A stretch of DNA of 63,112 nucleotides from contig JAADVB010000094.1 in NCBI GenBank assembly GCA_023334545.1, positions 1 through 63,112 of the forward strand, given 5' to 3'. Source of the DNA: Salisapilia sapeloensis. Taxonomy: Eukaryota > Oomycota > Peronosporomycetes > Peronosporales > Salisapiliaceae. Both the position numbers and the translations under genes were made by a program. The notes below the pieces were generated by a model, which worked only from the letters and a program-made list of their open reading frames with translations, was not told the origin of the DNA and did no database searches. Positions 33,083 through 44,204 of the stretch are shown here, piece by piece (the first letter of the stretch is position 1; the number at the start of each line of letters is the position of its first letter).

Positions 33083-35135
33083 CTATTTCTGTAATTCGCC
33101 TCTACCTTGGCGAGCTTTCACTAATTCTTCTTCAAGTTTGAGTATGTTATCCATAGCGCTCGATAGATCCTTTTCTGCTTTTTCAAGTTTATGCTTGAGT
33201 CTCATCTGCTCTTGTTTTGCTTGACTCGAAACCTCCATTTCCTGTTGCCTACGAGTATCCATAACATCTCTTAGCTCTTTTCTTACCCTTACGAATTCTC
33301 TCCTAGAGTCCTCAAGCTCTTGCTTTGTACTCTGCAGATTCTTCATGGTCTCGGATACTTCTTGCCGAAGTTCGAGAGCCTCATCTTCAGCCTCATCGAC
33401 CTTGCTCATAAGAGCATCGAACTGGCCTTGCAAGTCTTTTGCACGTTGCTCGCTTTCTTTGGCTACTTTGGTCATCTCATGTCGAGCTCCCATGGCTACG
33501 AGAACTAATCTATCCTTGCGTTCATTCTCCTGCAGACATTCACGATTAAACTTCGGTAACGTCGTCGATAGTGTTGATTATACCGATGTTAACTCCGCGG
33601 CTTTCTTAATCTCTTTCCAGAGTAATTGACTCATTTCGTCTCGTTCCTACGTAAACGAGCACAGTTATCTATTAATGCTAACCTTCATTTAACATCAAGA
33701 TACTTACACGTCGAAGGGTGACTTCTTCTTGCTCATGGGATGTAATTACATGATTTAAGCTTTTATACATTTTGGTCACCAGCTCCACGTTTAGCTCTAA
33801 CGCTTCCACAGTCTTTGAGGTTTCAACAGCAGACTCTTCCAACTAGTGCAAAACATCATACATCAGTAGCTTCTTTTATTTAGTCGAGTACAGATGAGCT
33901 ATCTGTACCTGTTGAATTCGAGGTTGATACCAATCAATATCGTCTGTATGTGCTTGCCGAATGTGTTCATACTGCTTTCGCAGATGCACTATTTCTTCCT
34001 CTAGCTGTCCATTCGTAAGTGTCAGTTGAGCATTGCTAGCTTTCACGTCGGTAAGTTCTCGTCGAAGTTTTTGAATCATCAACGTCGCTTCTTCCAAACT
34101 GGATGCCAGCACGACCGAAGATTTTTCGTCATGATCTTGCTTTTCTTGATTGTCAAGCATCATATCTTCGCTTTCGGCGCCGTCTACTCCACTACGCTTC
34201 TCACGTACGAACTGGAAGAAGGAGGTTTGGAATTGCATCACCTAGCATGACCGTCAATACTGTTAAGCACACAGTACAACGTACGAGATAGTTGATGTAT
34301 TAAGTTAGATACCTTTAAAAAGACGATGGTATCATAAGACGAAGTGCTTTCCTGATCATTCGACAAAATGTCAAGCTCCTTTGCCACTGGTGTATTCTTC
34401 ATACTCTCGGTCACGCTTACACAAGTAATCAGTTATTTTTACGGACTAGTAGGTTGCGATATACCTACCCAAACTCCTGATCAATGGTACTCTTTTGACG
34501 AAGCATTTCATCCGATACACGAGATGTCAGCTCCCGCCTCGCGTCGTACAATCGTAGTAGCAAAATGGGCAAACTATTTGCGCCTCCAGCTCCGGTCCCT
34601 TTCTCATCATGCACACTCATCGCCAAGAGGTGCCGCAAGTGATCCTACAGCAGCTGTTTATCATCATGTCCACTATCCGTCGACATAGACGATGCATTTG
34701 GATAGTTACCATCTCCACTTCCAACGCCGAGAGCGCATCCGCCGTCTCTTTCGGATCTATATCACTTCGTATCTGGAGCAAAGCTAGCCGAAATTTTTGC
34801 AGCAGCCTCACATCCGACCTTAATGTCCGCAGCTTCGCATGCGCAACTTGTTCATTCACAGTATCCTCACTCGGACACGTCTCGTCTTGCACTGGCGTCC
34901 TTAACGCTCGACTCCGCTCCAACTGAAGCTGTACATACCTCACAAACTCTGACGAATCCTCATGCCACAACGCGACTTGCTTTGCCATCCGCACCGCCTC
35001 CTGCTTCGTCTTCGTCGGCTGCAACAGAGACAGCGAATCATGCTGTCGCCTTAGGGCTTCATCAATCTCTTCGTTCAACGCTTCAAACTTTCTCCTTAAT
35101 GCCAACACTTGTGACGAGCTCCGTCGCTCCTCCAT
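33083..35135 (-). CDS. Coiled-coil protein of unknown function
   Basis: Seven exons, 35135-34710, 34644-34469, 34415-34313, 34241-33909, 33842-33708, 33646-33584 and 33529-33083, give 560 residues in exact phase. The N-terminal half is helical (MEERRSSSQVLALRRKFEAL; VAHAKLRTLRSDVRLLQKF). The second half is near-continuous coiled coil (SNAQLTLTNGQLEEEIVHLR; EQRAKDLQGQFDALMSKVDE; LKHKLEKAEKDLSSAMDNIL). No enzymatic domain or family name is recognised. Introns are 52-68 bases. The TTTGG/C junction at 34469/34415 uses an AAG acceptor, the weakest splice site in the model; if wrong, two genes are present. Confidence 0.62.
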
Positions 35136-35268
35136 CGGTTTCAATCCAAAGTAGATAGGCAACGAGAACACGTATCTTCCAAGCAAAACGAGCGTTTAAT
35201 TATCCTGGAACCTACAAGCTACGAAACGACCATGCGGGGTCTCTGCATACAGCGACTTTTTCTTAATG

Positions 35269-38125
35269 TTACAAAAACGACGAAGCGCTGAACGTCTCCA
35301 GATCCTCCGTCAGCACATGCTCATGCGTCTCGGCGGCTTCATCGTCCGCGCTGCGCTTTTCCCGATCCGCCGCACGCTTACTCTCACGCTCGAGCTCGGC
35401 TTCACGCAACCGCTCTTCATTCGCCTTTTGCGCGTCACCCTCCTCCTGCCGTCGTCGTTCCAGTTGCTGCTTTTCCAACTCCTTCTCCCGTTCTTTTTGC
35501 TCTTGCTCTCGGCGTCGCTGCGCCTCTCGCTCCTTAGATCGCTCCTTTTCCTTCTGCTCCAGCTTGTGCTGCTTCATTTCTTCCATCGATCGCGCGCTCA
35601 TCCAGAGAGAACTGCCAGACGTTTCTTCTGGCTGAAGTGACTTGCCGCTCGTGTCCTTGGACGCCAAGCGACTCCACGCGCCCTTGTTCTCCACGCGCAC
35701 TTCACTACTATCCTTTCCTTCCGCATCCAACGACTAAAGACACACAAAAAGGCATGAGTAAAGGAATTTAAATTAGGATTAGCCACGACACAAGGCTTAA
35801 TAACGCACCCGATCCAATGTGGCGCGCGCTTCCGAGTCCGAGTCCGATTCGCTGTCACTGTCCGACTCGTCAGAGTCCGAAGAGCTAGACGAGTCGTCCG
35901 AGGAGGAACTACCGTCCTTGGCGCCAGCGGCCGACTCGTTCTTCCCACCGACACTCGGGGTAGTAGCGTTCGTCAGGTTCAAACTCGTCGCCTGGGAGAC
36001 GGGAGCAGGAGGTCGTGGTGTGCCAGACATACGTGCCAGCTCCGTCTCCACCTCCTGTCGTCGGTCGCGAATGTTCATAGCAGCCATTTTGGCCGACTGA
36101 AGACGCTTCTCGGGTGGAACAGCCTTCTTCGCAGGACGCTTGCGCTTCCGACCAATGCCAGCTTCCTGTTCATACACGTCAGTGGCGAAATATCAACCGC
36201 AGAATCATAGATAAACGTACTCGAATGTAGCCCTCGAGCATGCGTAGGCAGCGGGTGCTCAGCCTGTTGATGTCTAACTCTATTTCGTCTCCGACGCCAG
36301 TCAAATCTTCTGCCGGCATCGACTCGGAGATAATCTGCAGCACGCGGTTCAGCTTATCTCCTGCCAGCCCTCGAATATCTCGACTCAACTGCGCCTTCTC
36401 CACCTGATTCATCGGTTCCCCAAGCTCCTCGTCCGTCAAGTCTTCCATGCGGAAAGGACGGGACGGTGCTCTTGCCACTTTAGCAGATGCACCGGGCTGC
36501 AATGCCTCCACGGTCGCCTTCAGGCGCTCAATATCCTCCTTCAACGACATGATTAGCATGCCCTGCTCATCATGATTCATCTGCCGCATCGTATTGCCCT
36601 TCGATCCGCGACCTCCCTTCACCTTCTTGGACGAAGGGTAGCTATAATCATTCGACAACTTGCGTTCCTTCTTCAGCCCTTGCTTTTGCAAGGTCTTTTC
36701 CTTGGCTGTCATGCGCAGATTGAGGCTGTTGATACGCTTGTCAAAGTCCTCGAGCAATTTCTTCGCGGAGATGTGCACCTGGTTGTGCGCTGGGTTGTAC
36801 AGCATGGCATTACGAAAGACGAGGCGGACGTCGTCGGCAAAAACCGCCGGGTCATCATAGTACCCCCCTTCTAACCGCTTGCGAACCGTGCCCAAGTCCA
36901 TCGGGTGCTTGATCACCGTAAAGTAGTCGGGGATGTTCAATGCTACCGGATCTACAGGCGACAAGAACGCAATGGCTTTCGGACTGGACATGAGAGAGCG
37001 CAAGATATTGCCGCATTTCTTGAGCATGGCCGTAATCTGGTCGTTGTCAAAGGCATTCTCGTCTCGTAAATGAGCAGGAACGGCCTTCTTTCGCTCAGGA
37101 CGTGCTCGGCCTGGAGAGTTGTATCCAGACGACACGCTGTTCGACCTCTGTACGGCGCGTTCCACCTGGGTAACCTTCTTCGGCGCAGCAGAAGAAGCTG
37201 ATTTGGCTGGTGCTGCCTTAGCTGGTGCTGCCTTGGCAGGCGCTGCCTTCGTAGATGGTGCAGACGCTTTTGGCGCCGGTGCTGCAGCTGCAGATCCGTT
37301 GCTAGACGCTCTAGCTCGACCCCTCCTCGGTAACGCCCTCTTTTCCTTCTCCTTGGGTTTATAGAGTTTGTAGAGCCGCATCTCGTTCGACTCTTTATTT
37401 AAGACACCGTGGAGTGTGAACTGGCCAAACTTGTTCTCGCCCGAACCTGTGACCTTGAATTGCGTCGGCGTGGCTGCGTCGTGGATAAACCGAATGTCCA
37501 CGTCTTTTTCTGCTACTGTCTGAGGCTTTCCCTTCACCGCTTGAATCTGAAACTGCCCAGAGTACTTGGAAGAGAACGGCAGAGCGGATCGGATCGAGGC
37601 GTCGACTTCGTACCCAAGGTGCGATGGGTTCACTTCGGATGCTGGCCAGTTTTCCATCTTAGACGTACGTGCTAGCGCTTCATCGAAAAAAGACGGGTGA
37701 ACCTGCTGCACATCTGAGGAGCATGCTGGGATATACACGTCTTCCTGACTCTGCATTTCGAATGTACTCGTAAGTCCGCCAGGAGCAAATGCACTTTCAT
37801 TCATGCCCCATGTGCCACGCCATATTGCCTTTTTATCCTGCACAAAGTATTTTCCTACTAATAGCGGCGCGTACTGCAATGCGGTCGCAGGAATGTCCAG
37901 TCCTGTAGGTCGCACAACCGTCGGTTTACTTGATGTTCCGTTTCCATTTGCTACGCCATTCGTCTGCGTCGTGTCCTTTTTCACTTGTGCTTCGTTGCTG
38001 TTCTTGTCGGCATCTTCCATGTCCATGTCTGCATTCTCTGTCGTTCCGTTCTCACGTGACGTGTTGGCGTTGGTCGATTTTCCTGGCGGGCTCTCCTTGC
38101 CCTGTCCTTCGTCGGCCAATGTCAT
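35269..38125 (-). CDS. BET-family protein (single bromodomain plus NET domain)
   Basis: Three exons, 38125-36221, 36165-35809 and 35733-35269, give 908 residues from the first in-frame ATG. A domain of about 200 residues lies first (VGKYFVQDKKAIWRGTWGMN to GSGENKFGQFTLHGVL). A Lys/Ala/Pro linker is next. The bromodomain is at about 365-468 (FLSPVDPVALNIPDYFTVIK, HPMDLGTVRKRLEGGYYDD, MLYNPAHNQVH, where the Asn of YNP is the acetyl-lysine reader). A NET domain follows at about 560-635 (FRMEDLTDEELGEPMNQVEK; DEIELDINRLSTRCLRMLEG). The tail has a Ser/Asp cluster and a charged coiled coil. It reads acetylated histones and regulates transcription, like plant GTE proteins. The frame is open for 92 more codons to 38401 without ATG, so an upstream first exon is likely. 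Confidence 0.85.
37203..37247 (-). repeat. Three 15-base tandem repeats in the BET gene (KAAPA repeats)
   Basis: Three near-identical 15-base units (plus strand TTAGCTGGTGCTGCC and two variants) encode three KAAPA units in the Lys/Ala/Pro linker ahead of the bromodomain. They resemble linker-histone tails and could vary in number between isolates. Confidence 0.8.
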
Positions 38126-39978
38126 TACGCATACGCTTACGTCCGCGAGATCCTGCGCCGAGCGCTTGTCCGTGGTTGCAAAAGCCTTGGCTGGCGCGGA
38201 GCTTGCCCAGGCACTGTCGTTCTGATCGAGCACTTCGATCCCAGTCGTCTCGAATAGTTGCGGCGAGGAAGACCCGTCGTCTTCGTGCACGTTCGGCTGG
38301 TCGGCGGCCGTCGGATCGCCGAGGCTGCTCACCTCCGAGCGTGCGGTCGGCGTCGTCGTGGACTCCCCGATTGTGCTAAGCTTGTCTCTTCTCACGAACA
38401 CGATCGTCGGTCGCGGCTACCAAAGCTTCAAGCTTCAAGTCCGCGATGCAGTTCGTGTCGAGAAAAGTGAATCGTATTCGACGTCACACACAAGCGTAAC
38501 TTTCGTATGCGCCTGTTCAATGCCGATGCCCAGTTGGACTTGAATGCAAATCCAAACGGGAAGAAAGAAGGAAGAGTGCGGGGGAGGCAACCGACTTCGA
38601 CTTGTGTGGTCGGCTTCTTTTTGGCTTTTGGCGCCCTTTTAGGCGGCCGGTATGCTGCGAGGCGGAAATCGAGACGACCCGATTTATGCGCAACAAGCAA
38701 AAAGAAGACGCTTCGGCCTTTTCTTTCGGAAAATGAACCGCTCTCCAAGAACGGTTTTATTTGTAGACAGGAGGGACGGCGGCGGGGCGACATCTAGGCG
38801 TCGAAACAGTTTAGGCCCTGAAGGCTAATTTTACGCGCGAGTTGTATGCGCCGGTCTATTTTGCGGAGGGCGGAAAACCTCTGATACAAGATATGGCTTA
38901 TGCGCGTGCAGGGTTTGCGAGAACGACGGGATGGATCTGCCGCCGCGGCAACGGGACAGGGCAAAACGACTGGACAACGAGAACCTCTCTCTTTCGATCT
39001 TGCGCTGCAAGATCTTTTCTTTCATAATTTGACCCCTACCATGCTTCCCCCTCGCCACGTAGCCAAGTCTTATTGGAAATGGGTGGACAGCAGCAGCCTA
39101 TCATCGAGACGAGCTTCTCCTGACCGCCTGATCGGCTCCTCGGAAAAGCTTCCGACCGCGATGGTCGCCTACAGAAACCCCGTGGCTGGAACTTGAACCA
39201 ACGCTGTGAAACGACTTGCACTTCATCTCGCACAGTTCCCAAAAAGGGTCTTTTTATAAATACTTGCCAATGAAGTGGATATAAAACGGCTCGCGAGATT
39301 TCGGTTCGTATCGGTATGAAAGCGAAAGAAAGCTTTCATAGACATCAAGATCTGTCCTCTGGAAGGTTGTCTATCATATGCATAGCACTTGTGTACAACG
39401 AGGATGACCTTCCTGCTCCTATCATTTCGTTACCCAATGAGTACGAACGCACATCATAGCAAAGGAAGTACAAAGTGATCTTTTGCTACAATTTCAAATG
39501 ACCGAGATGCGGAGGGAGAGCAAATTACATCCAATTGAAAGTAATCGATAGGAAGAGGTTCATGCATACGGATGGCCTTCATCCAAAAGTCAACGTCAAG
39601 TGGTCATGGAAACGTACTTGCCATTCCATCGTGCATGCTTAAAAGCCCCTCATTGACGCCCACAACAACTATGTATGTCGCTCTTGACTACTGTAATAGC
39701 AGCAGACAATTCTGGCATTATGCAGTCTAACGATACAGACGAAGGCGCAGTCACTTGGATACTGCAGACGACTAATACCTTAAGAGCATATCTGGATGCT
39801 ACTTGAAGTTTCCGCATCAGATCTTGATCTGAATAGAACTGAGTCGCGGATCAAGTGGAAGAAATCAGTTACATCGGTCTGAAAGCATGCATACATGGAC
39901 ACAGTGTGCTATTATAAGTCGAGCTAGTACTAGCCAAGCGAACTAGTACCGGAAAGTATGCAATGGCTGTCAATCACT
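38126..39978. other. Intergenic region upstream of BET; possible 5' exon on the minus strand
   Basis: The first 276 bases are an open extension of the BET frame without ATG. The 38.4-39.2 kb part is GC-richer than other spacers and may be BET 5' UTR with an intron. The 39.2-39.98 kb part holds nothing recognisable and flanks the isovaleryl-CoA dehydrogenase 3' end. Confidence 0.4.
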
Positions 39979-41475
39979 TTATTTCTTTTGAATCTCAGCG
40001 ACCATATTTTTATGGTGCGATTCATTAGTCCCGCCACCAATCTCGAGCAGCTTCGCATCTCGCCACAGACGCTCGACGTTGTACTCGCCAACGTAGCCGT
40101 AGCCTCCAAGTGTCTGGATAGCCCGATCGGCCACAGTCTTGGCCATGTCACCACAGAACAGCTTCACGCCGTCCGTGTCGAGACGATTGCCGACGGTATC
40201 AAGCTGTAACTGCCTTGCAGTATTGTACAAGTAGGTCTTTCCAGCCATGTACTCGGCATACGAGTCCGCCAGGTTCTTCTGAATTTGGCCAAAGTCTTTC
40301 AAACGCTTACCAAATGCCTCTCGCTCCGACGCGTATTGACTCATAATCTCCAGCGATCGTCGAGCAATACCGACGCTCATAGCTGCCAACGCCACGCGTT
40401 CAATCTCTAAGTTGCGCATCATACAGATCACAGCTTTGCCTTCTTCTCCCACAAGGTTTTCCGCCGGGACAAGGCAGTCTTCGAACACGAGCTCTGCCGT
40501 GTTGGAAGCTCGCATGCCGAGCTTATCCTTGATACGTTGTCCGAGGGAGAATCCTTGGAAACCTTTTTCCACGATGAATGACGAAAAGTCTTGTTTGGCA
40601 CTACCGGTGTTGTTCGTTCGAGCGTAGATAAGGAAAGCATCTCCTAGTTCTGTGTCGTTTAATGCGCCATTGGTGATCCACATCCTACGGACGAAATGAG
40701 AATCGAGTGAATAGAATGCATGAGCGGAGGAACGTACTTGGTGCCGTTCAGTTTGTAGTGCTTGCCGTCACTGGTTTTCGTGGCAGTCGTACGCATGCCA
40801 AGGACGTCCGTACCGACAGACGGCTCACTCATGCCCATGCCACAGATGGCTGCGCCAGAGCATGCGTCGGGCAAGTACTTCTTACACTGCTCTTCCGACG
40901 CGTTACGAGCGACATTGTTCACGAATAGCATGGAATGAGCCAAGAAAGAAAGACAGAGACCTGGGTCACTCGCAGACAGCTCTTCATGAGCGATTACAGC
41001 CGCTACGGCGTCCATGCCAGAGCCACCATATCTAGTTTTCAATAAATATCGATGAAATCAGATGTATAATTATCAAAAGTACTCTTCTTGAGCAGTGATG
41101 CCTAGTAGTCCAAGGTCTCCAAGTTCACGGAACAGATCAATGTTAAATTTCTCAGCGCGATCATATTCCAGAGCCTATCGAAACATTAGAATTCATAAAA
41201 AAGGGGACAAATACACCTGAGAATATACCTGAGCATCGACTTTAGTCTTAACAAAGCCTGCGAGCATGTCTCTCAAAGCCGAATGCTCCTCTGTAGGTGC
41301 AAATAGATCTAAATTTGCTCCAGACGACTGAACCATCGTCAGTTAGGATACTTTCGAGACAGATAAAAATTCAAGGAAGATGTACCATGCATCTTGCAAA
41401 AGGTGTTTTCTTCGACAGACTAGAGGCTTTCGCGAGCGTGTGAGATAGAGTAGAAAAGCGCTTGAATTGCATCAT
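39979..41475 (-). CDS. Isovaleryl-CoA dehydrogenase-like acyl-CoA dehydrogenase, mitochondrial
   Basis: Five exons, 41475-41386, 41327-41229, 41174-41083, 41031-40738 and 40684-39979, give 426 residues. Residues 1-29 are Lys/Arg/Ser-rich without acids, typical of a mitochondrial presequence. The acyl-CoA dehydrogenase domains follow: [60 protein letters not shown] and [20 protein letters not shown]. Glu is kept in [11 protein letters not shown], where isovaleryl-CoA dehydrogenase has its catalytic base, and the medium-chain-enzyme Glu position near the end is Gly (EIGGGTNE), as in isovaleryl-CoA dehydrogenase. It would oxidise isovaleryl-CoA in leucine breakdown. A related branched-chain enzyme is the main alternative. 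Confidence 0.86.
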
Positions 41476-42078
41476 CCTTCCCGTCTCCAAATCTGCTTTG
41501 ACGCTATTTCAGACGTGTCTGAGCTTCAAGTAGGGGTCGGTTGGTTGGTGGAAAAGGTGTATGACGCAAGCGGATTGGTCTAAATGTAACTTCAACATGA
41601 TTGGAAGACAGTATCAGAAAATGATACGTCGACATTCATGTGGCGGATACTCGTGTGCATGAATGCATGAATGGTGGCTGTTCTCATGCCGACAGGAGGA
41701 GGTATCTTGAAGTGCTGGAAATATTGTAAGTGAATGGTTAGAAAAGCTATTTATACATGTTGAGAGACAAATAAAGTGTCTTTGAAACGGGCGTCACAAC
41801 AGTTGAAAGGCATTGAAAGCGAATGCAGAAGCAGGAGCATGGTGCAGGTAGTGCCTCTACACGCCGCATTACCACCGAATATAAAGGCTTTAAACGTTAT
41901 TAGGAGAAGATCGACAGCGTCTGCCTCGACTGGACCTTGTGGATGATAACCAGGTACTAGGTTTCCATTGCTTGACGGCAGCTCTTGTCTACCCTTTGTC
42001 TTTATGCACTGCAGTCAGACAGAGACGATCGCTCTGAGAAAGACATAGCATCTATCAGATCGGAAAGATTGCGTGAAG
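41476..42078. other. Divergent intergenic region, IVD/CEP131-like
   Basis: No gene is supported. The start of the CEP131-like gene could lie further upstream in this interval if a first exon was missed. Confidence 0.4.
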
Positions 42079-44186
42079 ATGAAAAGCCGCCGTCGTATGC
42101 AAAGTATTACTCTTTCGCATCATTCTGTCGCATGTCGTCCTGACAGCGTCTCGTCTAGATCGTCTGCTTCAGCCCAATCACAACGACCCGAAAGCATCTA
42201 CGACTACCTTGATGCTCTGGAAACTCAGTCTGAACCACATCGGCAACCCCATGAGCCAAGTGCCTCACCAGCTAGTTTACGAGAAGGAAAAGCTCATGAA
42301 CGTGTACGGAGAGCTCAGCATTTTGCGTGGAAAGATCATCCGCCTAGTTTTCAAAGGAATCGAAAGAGCATTGATTCAGCAAACCCGAAAGATGCAGATA
42401 GTCATGCGTATTACATTAGTGTGAAAGAGAAACTAGCGACGATGTCCATGGAGCTTCATGTTCGTTTAAGCGTACTTGTGTGCTAGCATCTACTAATACG
42501 GTTTGAACAGGATAAGACGAAAACCATTGAGCTTTTAAAAGCAGCTCGAAAGAAAGATCAGGCAAAGATGAAAGAGTTAATTCAAGCGACAGTAGAGAAG
42601 CAGGAAGCGGAGCGAAAGGGTCGACAAGTCGCTTTTGAGAAGGAGATTGAAACTCATCTCGACTTTGCTCAAAAGCTTATCGCAGACAAAGTAAGAGATA
42701 CCTTTCATGTAGTCGATAAGAACCTAATGAGAAACTGTAGGAACTCTTGACGAAACGATGTGACGACTTGCTAGTTGAGCTCCAGCGTACTCAAGAAGCT
42801 GCAGCCAAGGAAAATGAACGTCATCAAGTCCAAATGAAAGAAGCGAAAGACAGGTGGATGGTTCAGGAGAAAGCTCGACGAGATCAATGGGTAATTTATC
42901 TACCTTCAATACCAGCCAAGTTCCACCTAATACTCTGGTAGATGTCTCGAAAGACAGAAGAGATAAAGAAAGCAACAGTAAAAGCTCTCGAGCCGGATGT
43001 CCAAGCCATTCTAACGAAAGGCAAAGCAGAGGCAGATGCAATTCGAGAAGCAGCAGAACAAGAGAAACGTTCTATTCGGACGGCACTAGAGCGAGAGAAA
43101 TATCTAAGTTTGGAACGTCAGAAAGAGGACTTTGATCGTAAGCTCGTGGAAGCTCGGGAGAAAGAGCGAGCCAAGTTGATGGCGAGACTGGATACGGCGG
43201 ATGCTGAACTTCAGCAGCAGTTGAGTACACAGCGCAGACGTTTGCAGGAAGAGATTGAGTCAGTTCGTGCGGAAGGTATTGCTGCGATGAAGAAACTAAA
43301 GCAGGCGCATGCGGATGAAATAGAAGAACTGAAACAAAGGGAAGAAAAGCGAGTTACCATTCGTATTCAGAAGATGGACAAAGAGAAGGAACAAGTAGAG
43401 CAAAAGTATGATGCAGAAATGCAAGTGCTCAAGGAGGAAACGAGTGCCGAGTGTGAAAAATTTAAAAAGCAGTTAGAAGAAAAGTGGGGACGAGAGATGG
43501 AGAGGGAGAAGAAAGAGATGGAGAGGAAGATGCTTCAGTCTCGAGATGCAAAGATAGAACTTGTGATTGATAAATTGCAAGATGAAAGTCAGAAGCGTGT
43601 GGAAGAGGTCGAAAGAAAGTTAAAAGCGACATGGGAAGAAGAGAAACAGGAGTGGGGAAGACGTTTAAAGCAAGCAAGTGAGCTGGAAAGTGTTTGGATG
43701 GAGAAGAACAAAGAGTTAAGAGATCATGTGACATCTTTAGAGCACTTGAACTCTAATATGACAAAGGAGAACGAGCAGCTCGTTCAGCAGATTCAGCGCC
43801 TAACGACCAAAGTAGATGAAATGTCCAGTCTAATTCAGTCCGAACGGAAGAAGCGGGAACGAATTGAGAAAGATGCAAGAGACAAGTGTGAAGCAATCAC
43901 GCAGGACGAGCGTCAGTCGAAATACGCTTTGAAAAAAGAGATACAGACACTTCAGGATGAACTACGAAATGTCCAAACAGCACACAAAGAAGAGCGCGAA
44001 CGAGTGAAGCGAGAGCATACAACAGCACTCGACAACCTACATAATCGGGTTCGAAGCACAATAGAGAAAAAGGATCGGGCGATAGAGGAATTGCAAGACG
44101 AAATGCATCTACTGGAAGTTCAGCTGCAAAAGAGCAATGCTCTAGTGGAAGAGCAACGTCGGCAGCTTTTCGCCGTAGAAGAGTGA
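42079..44186 (+). CDS. CEP131/AZI1-like centriolar coiled-coil protein
   Basis: Four exons, 42079-42459, 42511-42690, 42741-42890 and 42942-44186, give 651 residues. After a Ser-rich N-terminus almost the whole protein is coiled coil. Segments resembling CEP131 are KKATVKALEPDVQAILTKGK, matching its xALEPEIQxLI region; SRDAKIELVIDKLQDES, matching its RDKEIELVIxRLE region; and the last heptads RSTIEKKDRAIEELQDEMH. CEP131 is a basal-body and centriolar-satellite protein needed for cilia and flagella. The first donor is GTTCGT, less canonical; a downstream GTACTT would add four residues. It is end to end with the CCDC146-like gene (18 bases). Confidence 0.68.
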
Positions 44187-44204
44187 CTGAATGGAAATAT
44201 ATCT

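Noticed and set aside
33083-35135. Reading the coiled-coil locus as two separate minus-strand genes
   Set aside because: A 53-base intron at 34416-34468 joins the frames exactly and the total is a whole number of codons, so one gene is preferred despite the weak AAG acceptor.
39170-39210. Minus-strand GGTTCAAGTTCC, resembling a tRNA B box
   Set aside because: No matching D arm, anticodon arm or acceptor stem could be placed in the 60 bases upstream on that strand.
42460-42471. Alternative donor GTACTT in the CEP131-like gene, extending exon 1 by four codons
   Set aside because: It would break the heptad pattern and make a 39-base intron, shorter than any other here.
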